64,000 nt of DNA from Isoptericola dokdonensis DS-3 (lineage in GTDB: Bacteria > Actinomycetota > Actinomycetes > Actinomycetales > Cellulomonadaceae): the NCBI RefSeq assembly GCF_001636295.1, contig NZ_CP014209.1, forward strand, positions 1,922,001 to 1,986,000, read 5' to 3'. A program made the translations under genes and the position numbers. Every line of letters begins with the position of its first letter. The stretch's first letter is position 1. The notes beneath the pieces were generated by a model that saw only the letters and a list, made by a program, of their open reading frames with translations, was not told where the DNA came from and ran no database searches. This document shows, one piece after another, positions 1-8,474 of this stretch.

Positions 1-844
1 AGCTGTTGCTGGTGGAGTCGATGAACGTGCGCAGGGCGATGGGCACCGTGTACATGTCGGGCCGGGTCAGGAAGATCAGCTGGCTGAAGAAGTCGTTCCA
101 GGTCCAGATGAACGTGAAGATCGCGGTGGTGGCGAGGGCCGGCAGGGACAGCGGCAGCATGATCTGCAGGAAGATGCGGCCGTGCCCGCAGCCGTCCAGC
201 CGGGCGGCCTCGTCGAGCTCCTTGGGCAGCCCGCGGAAGAACTGCACCATGAGGAAGATGAAGAACGCGTCGGTGGCCAGCAGCTTCGGCACGATGAGCG
301 GGAGGTAGGTGTTGATCCACTCCAGCTCGGAGAACAGGATGTACTGCGGCACGATGATGACGTGGATCGGCAGCATGATCGACATGAGCATGACGGCGAA
401 CCAGATCGGCCGGCCGCGGAACTTGAGCCGCGCGAAGGCGTAGGCCGCCATCGAGCAGGAGATCAGGTTCCCGATCACCGATCCGAGCACGATGATCGCC
501 GAGTTCAGCAGGTAGTGGTGGAACGGGTGCAGGAGCGCGTTCCAACCCTCCGAGTAGTTCGTCAGGTCGATCTCGGTGGGGATCAGGCTCGTGTCGCGGA
601 AGATGAGGTCGTTCGGCTTGAACGAGCTCGCGAGCATCCACAGCAGCGGGTACAGCATGATCAGGCCGAACGCGATGAGCAGGACGTGCTTGAGCACGCG
701 CCGCACCTGCGGGCCCGCCTTGGCCTTGCGGGGCTTGTCGGGGATCTCGGCCGCCACCTCGGTGAGCGACCGGCGCTCGCGCACGGGGGGCCACGGGGAC
801 GGGTTCTCGGTGTGCGCGTCGGGGCGCACCGGCGTGTCAGTCAT
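1..844 (-). CDS. Carbohydrate ABC transporter permease, MalG/AraQ type (3' end cut by window edge)
   Basis: Inner-membrane permease of a CUT1-family sugar importer; the visible 281 codons run from an ATG at 844 to the window edge, so the C-terminus is missing. The start is chosen because it overlaps the stop of the upstream permease (ATGACTGA), a typical coupled arrangement. The sequence shows a cytoplasmic N-terminal tail of about 45 residues, then hydrophobic segments (LIAFGLIMLYPLLWMLASSF), and the permease EAA loop (ELDEAARLDGCG followed by LPLSLPAL). The ligand is unknown because the binding protein lies outside the window. Divergent LacI and sugar-type operators upstream suggest substrate-induced expression. 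Confidence 0.93.
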   Translation of the reverse strand, partial: MTDTPVRPDAHTENPSPWPPVRERRSLTEVAAEIPDKPRKAKAGPQVRRVLKHVLLIAFGLIMLYPLLWMLASSFKPNDLIFRDTSLIPTEIDLTNYSEGWNALLHPFHHYLLNSAIIVLGSVIGNLISCSMAAYAFARLKFRGRPIWFAVMLMSIMLPIHVIIVPQYILFSELEWINTYLPLIVPKLLATDAFFIFLMVQFFRGLPKELDEAARLDGCGHGRIFLQIMLPLSLPALATTAIFTFIWTWNDFFSQLIFLTRPDMYTVPIALRTFIDSTSNS

Positions 845-1760
845 CGTAGAAGACCCAGTACTTGGAGGCGAGGAAGTTGACGACGGTCATGCCCGCGACG
901 ATGAGGAGCAGGACCCAGGCCATCGCGGAGGCGTAGCCCATGTCGAACGACTTGAAGCCGTTCATGTACAGGTACAGCGTGTAGAACAGGGTCGAGTCGA
1001 CCGGTCCGCCGGTCCCGTTGGACACGATGTAGGACTGGGTGAACGACTGGAACGCCCCGATGAGCTGCAGCACGAGGTTGAAGAAGATGATCGGGCTGAG
1101 CAGCGGCATCGTGATCTTGAAGAACTGCCGCACCTTGCCGGCGCCGTCGATCGAGGCCGCCTCGTAGTACATGGCGGGGATCTGCCGCAGGCCGGCGAGG
1201 AAGATGATCATCGGCGCGCCGAACGTCCACACGTTGAGGATCATCAGCGTGCCGAGCGCGTAGTCGGGGTGGGAGACCCACCCGTAACCCTGGATGCCGA
1301 AGAACGCGAGCACCTGGTTGACCAGGCCGTCGGCGCCGAAGACCTGGCGCCAGAGCAGCGCGATCGCGACCGAGCTGCCGAGCAGCGACGGCAGGTAGTA
1401 CACCGACCGGTAGATCGCCAGGCCGCGCAGGCCGCGGTCGAGCAGCAGGGCCAGCGCGAGGGCCGCGGCGAGCTGGAGCGGCACGGAGACGACCACGTAG
1501 AGGAACGTCACCTTGAGCGACTGCCACCAGCGCGGGTCCTCGAACATGCGGGTGTAGTTCTCGATCCCCACCCAGTTCGGGGCCTGCAGCAGGCTGTAGT
1601 CCGTGAACGACAGGTAGAGCGAGGCGACGAGCGGGAACGCCGTGATGAGCACGAGCCCGACGAACCACGGCGCGAGGAAGATCGCTGCCGCCTTGCCGTC
1701 GCCCTTCTGGACCTCGCGGCTCGCGCCTCGGGTCTTGGCGACCTCGTTGATCACCGACAT
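837..1760 (-). CDS. Sugar ABC transporter permease, MalF/UgpA type
   Basis: First permease of the CUT1 importer pair, 307 aa. The ATG at 1760 is preceded by a strong Shine-Dalgarno (GGGAGGTG) about 8 bases upstream; longer in-frame extensions run through the operator region and are rejected. Six hydrophobic segments are visible, starting with IFLAPWFVGLVLITAFPLVA, and the EAA loop reads YYEAASIDGAG...PLLSP. It overlaps the next permease by 8 bases, so the two are one operon transcribed away from the LacI-PmoA fusion gene. Substrate cannot be read from sequence. Confidence 0.95.
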   Translation of the reverse strand: MSVINEVAKTRGASREVQKGDGKAAAIFLAPWFVGLVLITAFPLVASLYLSFTDYSLLQAPNWVGIENYTRMFEDPRWWQSLKVTFLYVVVSVPLQLAAALALALLLDRGLRGLAIYRSVYYLPSLLGSSVAIALLWRQVFGADGLVNQVLAFFGIQGYGWVSHPDYALGTLMILNVWTFGAPMIIFLAGLRQIPAMYYEAASIDGAGKVRQFFKITMPLLSPIIFFNLVLQLIGAFQSFTQSYIVSNGTGGPVDSTLFYTLYLYMNGFKSFDMGYASAMAWVLLLIVAGMTVVNFLASKYWVFYDD

Positions 1761-1860
1761 GGCCGCACCTCCCCGTGCGGCGCCGTGGTGGACACCATCG
1801 TCGTCCCTCCAGATCTTCGTCGATCGCGGTCGAACCGGGGCCACGCCTGTCCATTCAGGC

Positions 1861-1944
1861 GGGAAACCGGTTGCTGTTGAGGACCGTAGCACAGCAGCAA
1901 CCGGTTTCCTATGGTGTACCGTCATCAGGTGAGACCGGTTTCCC
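1861..1944. promoter_or_regulatory. Cluster of three LacI-type operators (ACCGGT core)
   Basis: GAAACCGGTTGCTG at 1863-1876 and its exact inverse CAGCAACCGGTTTC at 1895-1908 form a 14-base inverted repeat separated by 18 bases; each contains the palindrome AACCGGTT. A third half-matching site, GAGACCGGTTTCCC, lies at 1931-1944. On the minus strand a possible -10 (TACGGT, 1888-1883) falls between the first two sites. The sites sit between the ABC permease operon and the LacI-PmoA gene and probably bind that LacI, repressing both directions. The assignment is inference from position and symmetry. Confidence 0.75.
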
Positions 1945-1969
1945 GTCGGACGCCGGTTGTTATCAGGAC

Positions 1970-1991
1970 GTGATCCACGCGTGATCCACGC
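1970..1991. repeat. Tandem 11-base direct repeat upstream of the LacI-PmoA gene
   Basis: GTGATCCACGC occurs twice head to tail (1970-1980 and 1981-1991), followed by a partial third copy GTGACC. It lies just upstream of the Shine-Dalgarno region of the 2014 gene. It may be a regulatory site for a second factor or simply slippage; no function can be assigned. Confidence 0.6.
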
Positions 1992-2013
1992 GTGACCGAG
2001 GACGGAGGCAAAG

Positions 2014-3978
2014 ATGCCCGGAGCCACCACACGCCGTCCTGCCGTGACGATCGCCGACGTCGCACTGGCGGCCGGCGTCTCCCGCGCGACGGTGTCCCGG
2101 GTGATGAACGGTCGCAGCACCGTGGACCCGGCGATCTCCGCCCGCGTCCAGGAAGCCGCGATCGAGCTCAACTACCGGCCCAGCAACGTCGCCCGCAGCC
2201 TCTCGCTCGGCCGCACCACGACGGTCGCGCTCGTCGTCCCCGACCTGCGCAACCCGGTGTTCCAGCAGATCCTGCGCGGCGTCTCGTCGGCGGCCGGCCA
2301 GGACGGCTACCGCGTGCTCGTCGCGGACTCCGCGGAGGACCCCGGCGCCGAGGCGCAGCTCGCCCGCGAGGCCCGTGCCCGCTGCGACGCGCTCATCCTC
2401 GTCTCGCCGCGCATGCCCGACGCCGCGCTCGACGCGCTGCTGCCCGACGTCGCTCCCGTCGTCGTCGTCAACCGCGAGGTCGCGCGCAACGCGCCCAGCC
2501 TCGTCGTCGACTACGCCGACGCGATGGTGCAGGTCGTCGAGCACCTCGTGCAGCACGGTCACCGCCGCATCGCCTACCTCGCCGGGCCGCCCGCGTCCGT
2601 CTCGGACGTCGCCCGCCGCCGCGGCCTCGCCGACTGCTGCGCCACGCACCCGGACCTGGAGATCGTCGAGGTCCCCACCGGCTCCGACATCGCCGCCGGC
2701 CACGACGCCGCCCCGGCCGTGCTCGCCAGCCGCGTCACCGCCGCCGTCGCGTTCAACGACCTCGTGTCCTTCGGCCTGCTCGCCGCGCTCAACGAGGCGG
2801 GCGTCGCCGTCCCCGCGGACATCTCGGTGTGCGGCTTCGACGACATCGAACTCGCCCGGTACGCCACCCCGGGCCTGACCACCGTGGCCGTCCCCCAGGA
2901 AGACCTGGGCCGCCACGCCTGGAGGGAGCTCCACACCGTGATCGACAACGCCACCGGCGCCGCCGAGTCCACCCGCTTCGGCGTCCGGCTCGAGGTCCGC
3001 GCCAGCACCGGGCCCGTCCCGCCGACGGCGGTGAAGGCCCCCGCGCCGACACCCACCACCGTCGCCGACACGGCCGACGCGGCGCCTGCCGTCGACACCC
3101 AGGTCCCCACCTGGACCCTCGAGAACGGTGTGCCGGTGCTGCGCCGCCCCGCCGACCGGGTCGCGCTGTCCCGGTACGAGTCGGGCGAGACGATGCCGAC
3201 CATCCACTCGCCGCGCCCCTACCTGCACCCCGTGCACACCCTCGACGGCGTGCCGCTCACCGAGGCCGGGCCTGTCGACCACCGCCACCACTACGGCGTC
3301 AGCATCGCCGTGCCCGACGTCAACGGGACCAGCTACTGGGGCGGGCGCACCTACGTCACCGACGTCGGCCCCACCCTGCTGCCCAACCACGGGCGCCAGA
3401 CGTCCACCGGCACCACCGTCGACCCGAAGGCGCCGAACGTCCTGCACGACACCGTCGCGTGGACCGACCAGCACGGCGCCCCCGTCCTGCAGGAACGGCG
3501 CCGCATCGGCGCGCGCCTGCTCGACGACGCCTGGGTCCTCGAGTGGCGGTCCACCCTGCACGCGGAGCACGGCCCCCTCGAGGTCCGCTCCCCCGCCACC
3601 AACGGCCGCCCCGGCGCCGGGTACGGCGGCGTGTTCTGGCGCCTGCCCCTGACCCCCGTCACCCGCGTGCTGTCCGCCGCGGGCGAGGGCCAGGACGCCG
3701 CGCACGGCTCGACGTCGCCCTGGGTCGCGTTCGTCCAGGTCCACCGCGACGCCCGCGGCGACGAGCGCACCACCACCACCCTGCTCACCCAGTCCACGCC
3801 CGCGCGCCCCTGGTTCCTGCGGTCCGAGGAGTACCCCGGCGCCTGCCCCGCCCTCGCCTGGGACACCCCGCTGCACATCCCCGCCGGCGGCACCGTCGAG
3901 ACGGGCGTCGTCGCCGCGATGCTCGACCGCGCCCTCGACGCCGACGAGGCGGCCGCGCTCGCGGCCCGCCTGCACTGA
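2014..3978 (+). CDS. LacI-family regulator fused to a C-terminal PmoA-like (DUF6807) domain
   Basis: 654 aa, about twice the usual LacI length (330-350). Residues 10-60 are a LacI helix-turn-helix (TIADVALAAGVSRATVSRVMN), residues 65-330 a periplasmic-binding-protein-like sensor (VALVVPDLRNPVFQQ, ISVCGFDDIELARYATPGLT). After a Pro/Ala/Thr-rich linker (about 335-365) comes a PmoA/DUF6807-type domain with its typical landmarks HSPRPYLHPVHTLDGVPLTE, DHRHHYGVSIA and a late GGVFWRLP. The start has GGAGG spaced 8 bases upstream (gacggaggcaaagATG). It is followed after 13 bases by a Gfo/Idh oxidoreductase and is divergent from the sugar ABC permeases. DUF6807 proteins often accompany sugar oxidoreductases; whether the fused domain is an enzyme or a second ligand sensor is unknown. 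Confidence 0.88.
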   Translation: MPGATTRRPAVTIADVALAAGVSRATVSRVMNGRSTVDPAISARVQEAAIELNYRPSNVARSLSLGRTTTVALVVPDLRNPVFQQILRGVSSAAGQDGYRVLVADSAEDPGAEAQLAREARARCDALILVSPRMPDAALDALLPDVAPVVVVNREVARNAPSLVVDYADAMVQVVEHLVQHGHRRIAYLAGPPASVSDVARRRGLADCCATHPDLEIVEVPTGSDIAAGHDAAPAVLASRVTAAVAFNDLVSFGLLAALNEAGVAVPADISVCGFDDIELARYATPGLTTVAVPQEDLGRHAWRELHTVIDNATGAAESTRFGVRLEVRASTGPVPPTAVKAPAPTPTTVADTADAAPAVDTQVPTWTLENGVPVLRRPADRVALSRYESGETMPTIHSPRPYLHPVHTLDGVPLTEAGPVDHRHHYGVSIAVPDVNGTSYWGGRTYVTDVGPTLLPNHGRQTSTGTTVDPKAPNVLHDTVAWTDQHGAPVLQERRRIGARLLDDAWVLEWRSTLHAEHGPLEVRSPATNGRPGAGYGGVFWRLPLTPVTRVLSAAGEGQDAAHGSTSPWVAFVQVHRDARGDERTTTTLLTQSTPARPWFLRSEEYPGACPALAWDTPLHIPAGGTVETGVVAAMLDRALDADEAAALAARLH

Positions 3979-3991
3979 CGGGAGCGCGCAG

Positions 3992-5137
3992 ATGAGCCAC
4001 GCCCGCATCGCCGTCGTCGGCATCCACGGCCACGGAGAGAAGCACGTCCAGCACGCCCTGGACCTCGGCCGCACGGGCCGCGCCCGGCTCACCGCCGTCG
4101 TCGACCCGCGCGAACCCGGCCCCGGGCACGCCGCGCACGGCACCGGCACTCCCTGGTTCCCCACGCTCGGTGACCTGCTGTCGTCCTCCGACGACGTCCG
4201 CCCCGACGTCGTCGTGCTGTCCACGCCCATCCCCACGCACCTGCCCCTCGCCCGGGCCGCGATGGAGGCCGGCATGGACGTCCTGCTGGAGAAGCCCACC
4301 ACCGCCTCCCTCGCCGAGCACACCGAGCTCGTCGCCGTCGCGCAGGCCACCGGCCGGCTCTGCCAGGTCGGGTTCCAGACCTTCGGGTCGCACGCCGTGC
4401 CGGCCGCCGCCGCGCTGGTCGCCGCCGGCGAGATCGGCGACGTCGTCGGGTACGGCGCCGTCGGCACCTGGGTGCGCACCGCCGGGTACTGGGCGCGCGC
4501 CCCCTGGGCGGGCCGCCGTCGCCTCGACGGCCGCGACGTCGTCGACGGCGTCGTCACCAACCCGCTCGCGCACGCCGTCGCCACCACCCTGCTCGTCGGG
4601 GGTGTCACCCAGGCCGCCGACGTCGCATGGGTCGACACCGACCTGTTCCGCGCCAACCCCATCGAGGCCGACGACACCTCGGCGGTGCGCGTCACCGCCG
4701 CCGACGGCACCCGCTACGGGTTCGGCCTCACGCTCTGCGCCAAGGAGCGCTCCGCCGCCCGCGTGCTCGTCATCGGCACCACCGGCGAGATCGAGCTGCT
4801 CTACGAGTCCGACCGCCTCGTCCTGCGCACCGAGCGCGTCACCATGGACAAGACGTACGGCCGCACCCCGCTGCTCGACGACCTGCTCGACGTCCGCGCG
4901 TCCGGCGACCCCGATCGCCGCCTGCTGTGCGACGTCCGCGACACCGGTGCGTTCATGCGCGTCATGGAGGCCGTGCGCACCGGCGCCGACCCTCGCCCCG
5001 TCCCCGCCGACGACGTCGACTGGCAGGGCGACGGCGACGACCGCCGCCCCGTCGTCCGCGACGTCGAGGACTGGTGCGAGCAGGTCGCCCGCACCCAGCA
5101 GACGTTCACGGAGCTCGGCGCGCCCTGGGCGCACTGA
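3992..5137 (+). CDS. Gfo/Idh/MocA family NAD(P)-dependent oxidoreductase
   Basis: 381 aa. N-terminal Rossmann fold (RIAVVGIHGHGEKH; the usual GxGxxG is altered to GIHGHG) and the family's EKPTT dinucleotide/catalytic motif (MDVLLEKPTTASL) near residue 100. Members oxidise or reduce sugars and polyols at one carbon. ATG at 3992 follows GGGAG, 13 bases after the LacI-PmoA stop, so the two are co-transcribed. A Trp/Arg-rich segment (GTWVRTAGYWARAPWAGRRR) and PLAHAVATTLLVGG are typical of a subgroup that occurs beside DUF6807 proteins. Substrate unknown. Confidence 0.9.
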   Translation: MSHARIAVVGIHGHGEKHVQHALDLGRTGRARLTAVVDPREPGPGHAAHGTGTPWFPTLGDLLSSSDDVRPDVVVLSTPIPTHLPLARAAMEAGMDVLLEKPTTASLAEHTELVAVAQATGRLCQVGFQTFGSHAVPAAAALVAAGEIGDVVGYGAVGTWVRTAGYWARAPWAGRRRLDGRDVVDGVVTNPLAHAVATTLLVGGVTQAADVAWVDTDLFRANPIEADDTSAVRVTAADGTRYGFGLTLCAKERSAARVLVIGTTGEIELLYESDRLVLRTERVTMDKTYGRTPLLDDLLDVRASGDPDRRLLCDVRDTGAFMRVMEAVRTGADPRPVPADDVDWQGDGDDRRPVVRDVEDWCEQVARTQQTFTELGAPWAH

Positions 5138-5173
5138 CCGCCCGCCCGTCGGCGCGCCGGTCGGGTTTCGCCG

Positions 5174-5264
5174 GGGGTCGGGGTGGCCGGGCACGGTCGC
5201 GTTCACGCGCCCCAGGGGGCGCTCCACTTCGGGTTGGACGACCGTGCCCGGCCACCCCGACCCC
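5174..5264. repeat. Giant hairpin element, copy A (26-bp stem, 39-nt conserved loop)
   Basis: Left arm 5174-5199 is perfectly complementary to right arm 5239-5264 (26 bp, arm begins GGGGTCGGGGTGGCC). The 39-nt loop (5200-5238) begins CGTTCAC and contains an inner 7-bp hairpin GCGCCCC-AG-GGGGCGC (5207-5222). Copies B (36594-36688) and C (57987-58083) have the same loop but different stems. It starts 37 bases after the stop of a plus-strand gene and is followed by a 20-base-period array. It could act as a transcription terminator between convergent genes, but the conserved loop is not explained by that. Confidence 0.85.
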
Positions 5265-5280
5265 GGCTCTTTCGTGTCCA

Positions 5281-5420
5281 TCGCGAGTCAGCGCACATCG
5301 GCGCCAGTCAGCGTGAACTTCGTTCAATCAGCGCTCGTCGGCGCGAGTCAGCGCACATCGGCGCCAGTCAGCGCTCGTCGGCGCGAGTCAGCGTGAACGC
5401 CGTTCAATCAGCGCACGACG
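5281..5420 (+). repeat. 20-base-period repeat array 1 (7 forward units)
   Basis: Seven units start every 20 bases (5281, 5301, ... 5401), each carrying AGTCAGCG or AATCAGCG. The dominant form is GCGCGAGTCAGCGCACATCG. At two places the spacer between units forms a small palindrome (TGAAC TTC GTTCA at 5314-5326; TGAAC GCC GTTCA at 5394-5406). Together with hairpin A this fills the 321-base gap between convergent genes ending at 5137 and 5459. Confidence 0.9.
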
Positions 5421-5458
5421 GGCCGCTCGGGCACCACCTGCGGGTCGGCGGACGACGG

Positions 5459-6829
5459 TCAGAGGCGGGTGCCGAGGGTCGAGACCGGCACGACCTGGCC
5501 GGTCGCGAGCGAGCGGTTGCCGGCGACGCCGACGGCGACGGCGCGCAGGCCGTCGACGAGGCCCGCGCGGCGGCCGAGCGGGTCGTCGTCCGGGCCGCCG
5601 TCCGACGCCGGGAGGTGCCCGCGCAGGACGTCTCGCAGGAGTGCGGCGTCTCCCGTCCGGTGGCCGTCGTCGACGGGCAGCGGGATCTCCTCGGGACGGC
5701 CCCAGTGCTCCTGCACGACGAGTCGTGCGCCACGGGGACGGGACGGGCAGCAGTCGCCGCCACCGTCGGCGGCCGTCCCCAGCTGTCCCGGGAGCCCCGG
5801 CGTGGTGTGGCACCGCTCGACCACCTCGAGCTCCGCGCGACCGCGGGTGCCGTTGACGGCGACCCGGTAGCCCTCCCACGGGCTGTGCGCGGTGAGGGCG
5901 TAGGTGAGCGTGGCGCCGGACCGGTAACCGACCAGCACGCTGAGGGTGTCCTCGATGGTGGCGCCCGGGGCGAACGGGTCCTGGTCACGCCGGTAGCCGT
6001 CCTCGTGCGCGGCGTCGAGGTAGAGGGCTCGCAGGTCGTCGTCGGCGGAGAGGTCGGGCGCGTACTGCGCGCCGGCGGCCTGTGGACGGCCGTAGAACCG
6101 CAGCCCACCGCGGGCGAACACGGACTCCGGCACGTCGCCGGTCCACCAGTTCACCAGGTCGAAGTGATGGCTGGCCTTGTGCACGAGCAGCCCGCCCGAC
6201 GCCTTCTTCTCGCGGTGCCAGCGCCGGAAGTAGTCGGCGCCGTGCGCGGTGTCGAGGAGCCACTCGAAGTGCACGGACACGACGTCGCCGATCCGGCCGT
6301 CGGCGACGACCTGCCGCAGCGCGGCGTTGCGCGGCGAGTAGCGGTAGTTGTGCGCGACGGTGAGGCGGCCCTCGGACCGGCGGACGGCGTCGGCGATGGT
6401 GTACATGCCGCCCGCGTCGATCGTGAGGGGCTTCTCGACGACGACGTCCGCACCGTGGGCGAGCGCGGTGGCGACGTGCGCGGCGTGCGTGCGGTCGGGC
6501 GAGGTGACGACGACGACGTCGGGCGCGACGTCGTCGAGCATCCGTTCGAGGTCCTCGGCGGCGAACAGGGCGGGCTCGCCGCGGCCGGCGTCGCGGAGGC
6601 GGTCGACGTGGTACCGCAGGCGGGTGCCGTTGGTGTCGACGAGCGCGACGAGCTCGGCGACGTCGTCGTGCTCACCGATGCCGTCGATGTACGTGCGGGC
6701 TCGCTGCCCGGTGCCGACGACGGCGTAGCGGCGACGGGCGGGTCGCTGCGACGCGGCGTCGGACCCGACGGCCACCGGGGCCGTGGGGGTGGCGACCGGC
6801 GTACCGGCGTCGAGGGTGGCGGACGTCAT
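5459..6829 (-). CDS. Gfo/Idh/MocA family oxidoreductase (paralogue of the 7032 gene)
   Basis: 456 aa from the ATG at 6829, which has GGAG 8 bases upstream; the longer open frame extends into the operator and is rejected. N-terminal Rossmann motif (YAVVGTGQRARTYIDG) and EKPLT motif near residue 125. The middle carries HNYRYSPRNAALRQVV, HGADYFRRWHREK and HKASHHFDLVNWWTGD, shared almost word for word with the next gene, showing a tandem duplication that has since diverged, mainly in the C-terminal third. Soluble NAD(P)-dependent sugar/polyol oxidoreductase; substrate unknown. Its own operator-like palindrome lies upstream. Confidence 0.9.
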   Translation of the reverse strand: MTSATLDAGTPVATPTAPVAVGSDAASQRPARRRYAVVGTGQRARTYIDGIGEHDDVAELVALVDTNGTRLRYHVDRLRDAGRGEPALFAAEDLERMLDDVAPDVVVVTSPDRTHAAHVATALAHGADVVVEKPLTIDAGGMYTIADAVRRSEGRLTVAHNYRYSPRNAALRQVVADGRIGDVVSVHFEWLLDTAHGADYFRRWHREKKASGGLLVHKASHHFDLVNWWTGDVPESVFARGGLRFYGRPQAAGAQYAPDLSADDDLRALYLDAAHEDGYRRDQDPFAPGATIEDTLSVLVGYRSGATLTYALTAHSPWEGYRVAVNGTRGRAELEVVERCHTTPGLPGQLGTAADGGGDCCPSRPRGARLVVQEHWGRPEEIPLPVDDGHRTGDAALLRDVLRGHLPASDGGPDDDPLGRRAGLVDGLRAVAVGVAGNRSLATGQVVPVSTLGTRL

Positions 6830-6847
6830 CGTCGGGCTCCTGTCGGA

Positions 6848-6864
6848 TGGGCAAGCGCTTTCCA
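6848..6864. promoter_or_regulatory. LacI-type operator (AAGCGCTT core)
   Basis: TGGGCAAGCGCTTTCCA, nearly palindromic around AAGCGCTT, 19 bases upstream of the ATG at 6829 on the minus strand. This core matches LacI-family operators and resembles those at 8403 and 27813. The cognate regulator is not identified. Confidence 0.65.
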
Positions 6865-7031
6865 TCACTCTACCCCGCCACCCGTGCCCTGCCAACAAGC
6901 CCTCCACATCGCAAGACCCGGCACCTGCCCGCTGCGACGAGGTGCCCGCCGCGCCGGGCGGCCGTGCGGCAGCACCCGGCGACGCGGGCACCTCGCGACG
7001 TTCGGCCGCGACAGACGGCGGCCAGACCGGG

Positions 7032-8381
7032 TCAGGTCAGGTCGACGCCCAGCCCGAGTTCCGCCAGCCGCACCGGCTCGCCCGTCTCCAACGACCGGTT
7101 CCCCGCGTAGCCCACGCCCGACGCCCGCAGCCCGTCGAGGAAGCCCGCCGCACGACCCAGCGGGTCCGCCTCGTCACGGCCGTGGAACACGTCGCTCAGC
7201 AGCAGGTCGTCACCACCGCCGTGCCCGCCCGAGCCGACGGCGACGATCGGCCGCTCCTCCGCGCGCTCCCAGTGCTTCTGCACGAGCAGGCGCTCGCCGG
7301 ACGGACGCAGGTCGTCGTCGCCGAACGCGTCGGTGAAGCTCGGGTCCAGCACCGCCTTGCCGTTGCCGAACACGACCGAGCCGCGCTCGGTGACCTCCAG
7401 CTCCGCACGGCCGCGCGAACCGTTCACCACCACCCGGTAGCCCTCCCACGGGGCCGACGCCGTCAGCGAGTAGGTGAGCACGGCGCCGCCCGCGTACTCC
7501 ACGAGCAGACCGAGCGTGTCCTCCGTGGTGATCCCGGCGTCGAACACCGACCGGTTGCGCACGTAGCCGTCGTGGGCGCGCGCCTCCGGGCCGTACAGCG
7601 CCCCGAGGTACTCGTCGCCGTCGACGTCCAGCGCCCACGGGTCGACGCCCTGCTCGCGCAGCGCCTTCTCTCCGTCGGTCGGCTCGTAGCCGTGCGCGTG
7701 CGCGGCGTCGTCGCCGTAGAACTTGCGACCGCCCGACGCGAACACGCGCACCGGGACGTCGTCGATCCACCAGTTGACCAGGTCGAAGTGATGGCTCGAC
7801 TTGTGGACGAGCAGGCCGCCGTTGTTGACCTTCTCGCGGTGCCAGCGGCGGAAGTAGTCCGCGCCGTGCACGGTGTCCAGGGCCCAGTCGAAGTGCACCG
7901 ACAGCACCGTGCCGATCTCGCCGGACGCGATGACCTCGCGCAGCGCGGAGTTCCGCGGCGAGTAGCGGTAGTTGAAGGTCGTCGTGACATTCCGGCCCGT
8001 CGCCGCGACGGCGTCGGCGATCTGGCGGGCCTCCGCCGCGGTGGCGGCGATCGGCTTCTCGACGACGACGTCGACCCCAGCGTGCAGGGCCCGCGACACC
8101 ATCTCGGCGTGCGTGTTGTCGACGCTGGTCACCACGACGCGGTCGACCCGCTGCTCGGCGATCGCCTTCTCCAGGTCGGCCGGGTCGTACACGGGGCGGG
8201 TGCCGCCGAGCTTGTCGGCCACGCGGGCCTCGTGGACGGCGGCCCGGACCGGGTTCGGCTCGACCCAGGCGACGATCTCCCCCTCGTCGGCGTGGTTCTC
8301 GAGCAGGCCGCGCACGAACATGTTGGCACGGTGGCCCGCCCCGACGACGGCGTAGCGGCGGCGAGTGGTGCTGGACGGCAT
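7032..8381 (-). CDS. Gfo/Idh/MocA family oxidoreductase (paralogue of the 5459 gene)
   Basis: 449 aa; ATG at 8381 preceded by GGGGGAGA at good spacing. Rossmann motif YAVVGAGHRANMFVRG, EKPIA motif near residue 115, then FNYRYSPRNSALREVI, HGADYFRRWHREK and HKSSHHFDLVNWWIDD in common with the 5459 product. The HxxHHFDLVNWW segment is characteristic of a subgroup of large (about 450 aa) sugar-linked Gfo/Idh enzymes. It contains an extra segment (about residues 225-270, YEPTDGEKALREQGVDPWAL) missing in the paralogue. Separate operator upstream (8403) suggests the two paralogues are regulated independently. Confidence 0.9.
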   Translation of the reverse strand: MPSSTTRRRYAVVGAGHRANMFVRGLLENHADEGEIVAWVEPNPVRAAVHEARVADKLGGTRPVYDPADLEKAIAEQRVDRVVVTSVDNTHAEMVSRALHAGVDVVVEKPIAATAAEARQIADAVAATGRNVTTTFNYRYSPRNSALREVIASGEIGTVLSVHFDWALDTVHGADYFRRWHREKVNNGGLLVHKSSHHFDLVNWWIDDVPVRVFASGGRKFYGDDAAHAHGYEPTDGEKALREQGVDPWALDVDGDEYLGALYGPEARAHDGYVRNRSVFDAGITTEDTLGLLVEYAGGAVLTYSLTASAPWEGYRVVVNGSRGRAELEVTERGSVVFGNGKAVLDPSFTDAFGDDDLRPSGERLLVQKHWERAEERPIVAVGSGGHGGGDDLLLSDVFHGRDEADPLGRAAGFLDGLRASGVGYAGNRSLETGEPVRLAELGLGVDLT

Positions 8382-8402
8382 CGCTGGTTCTCCCCCATTG
8401 GT

Positions 8403-8416
8403 GAAAGCGGTTTCCC
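8403..8416. promoter_or_regulatory. LacI-type operator (GAAAGCGGTTTCCC)
   Basis: GAAAGCGGTTTCCC, 21 bases upstream of the ATG at 8381. Its GGTTTCCC half matches the operators at 1895-1944, so the LacI-PmoA fusion protein is a plausible binder; this is inference. Confidence 0.6.
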
Positions 8417-8474
8417 GCCACTCTACCGGAGGCCGCCGAATCGATGCGATGCCCTTTCGGACCGACGCCATGTC

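Noticed and set aside
1963..4710. 915-aa minus-strand frame opposite the LacI-PmoA fusion
   Set aside because: Composition is Gly/Arg/Asp-rich low complexity with no family match; it mirrors the third-position GC of the real plus-strand gene. The same applies to most other long antisense frames in the window.
5314..5326. TGAAC-N3-GTTCA spacers considered as LexA/SOS boxes
   Set aside because: Actinobacterial SOS boxes have GAAC-N4-GTTC; the spacing here is one base short, and no SOS gene is adjacent.
5183..7336. 717-aa plus-strand frame across the repeat region and the Gfo/Idh gene
   Set aside because: It starts inside hairpin A and runs antisense through a clear oxidoreductase; no domain is visible.
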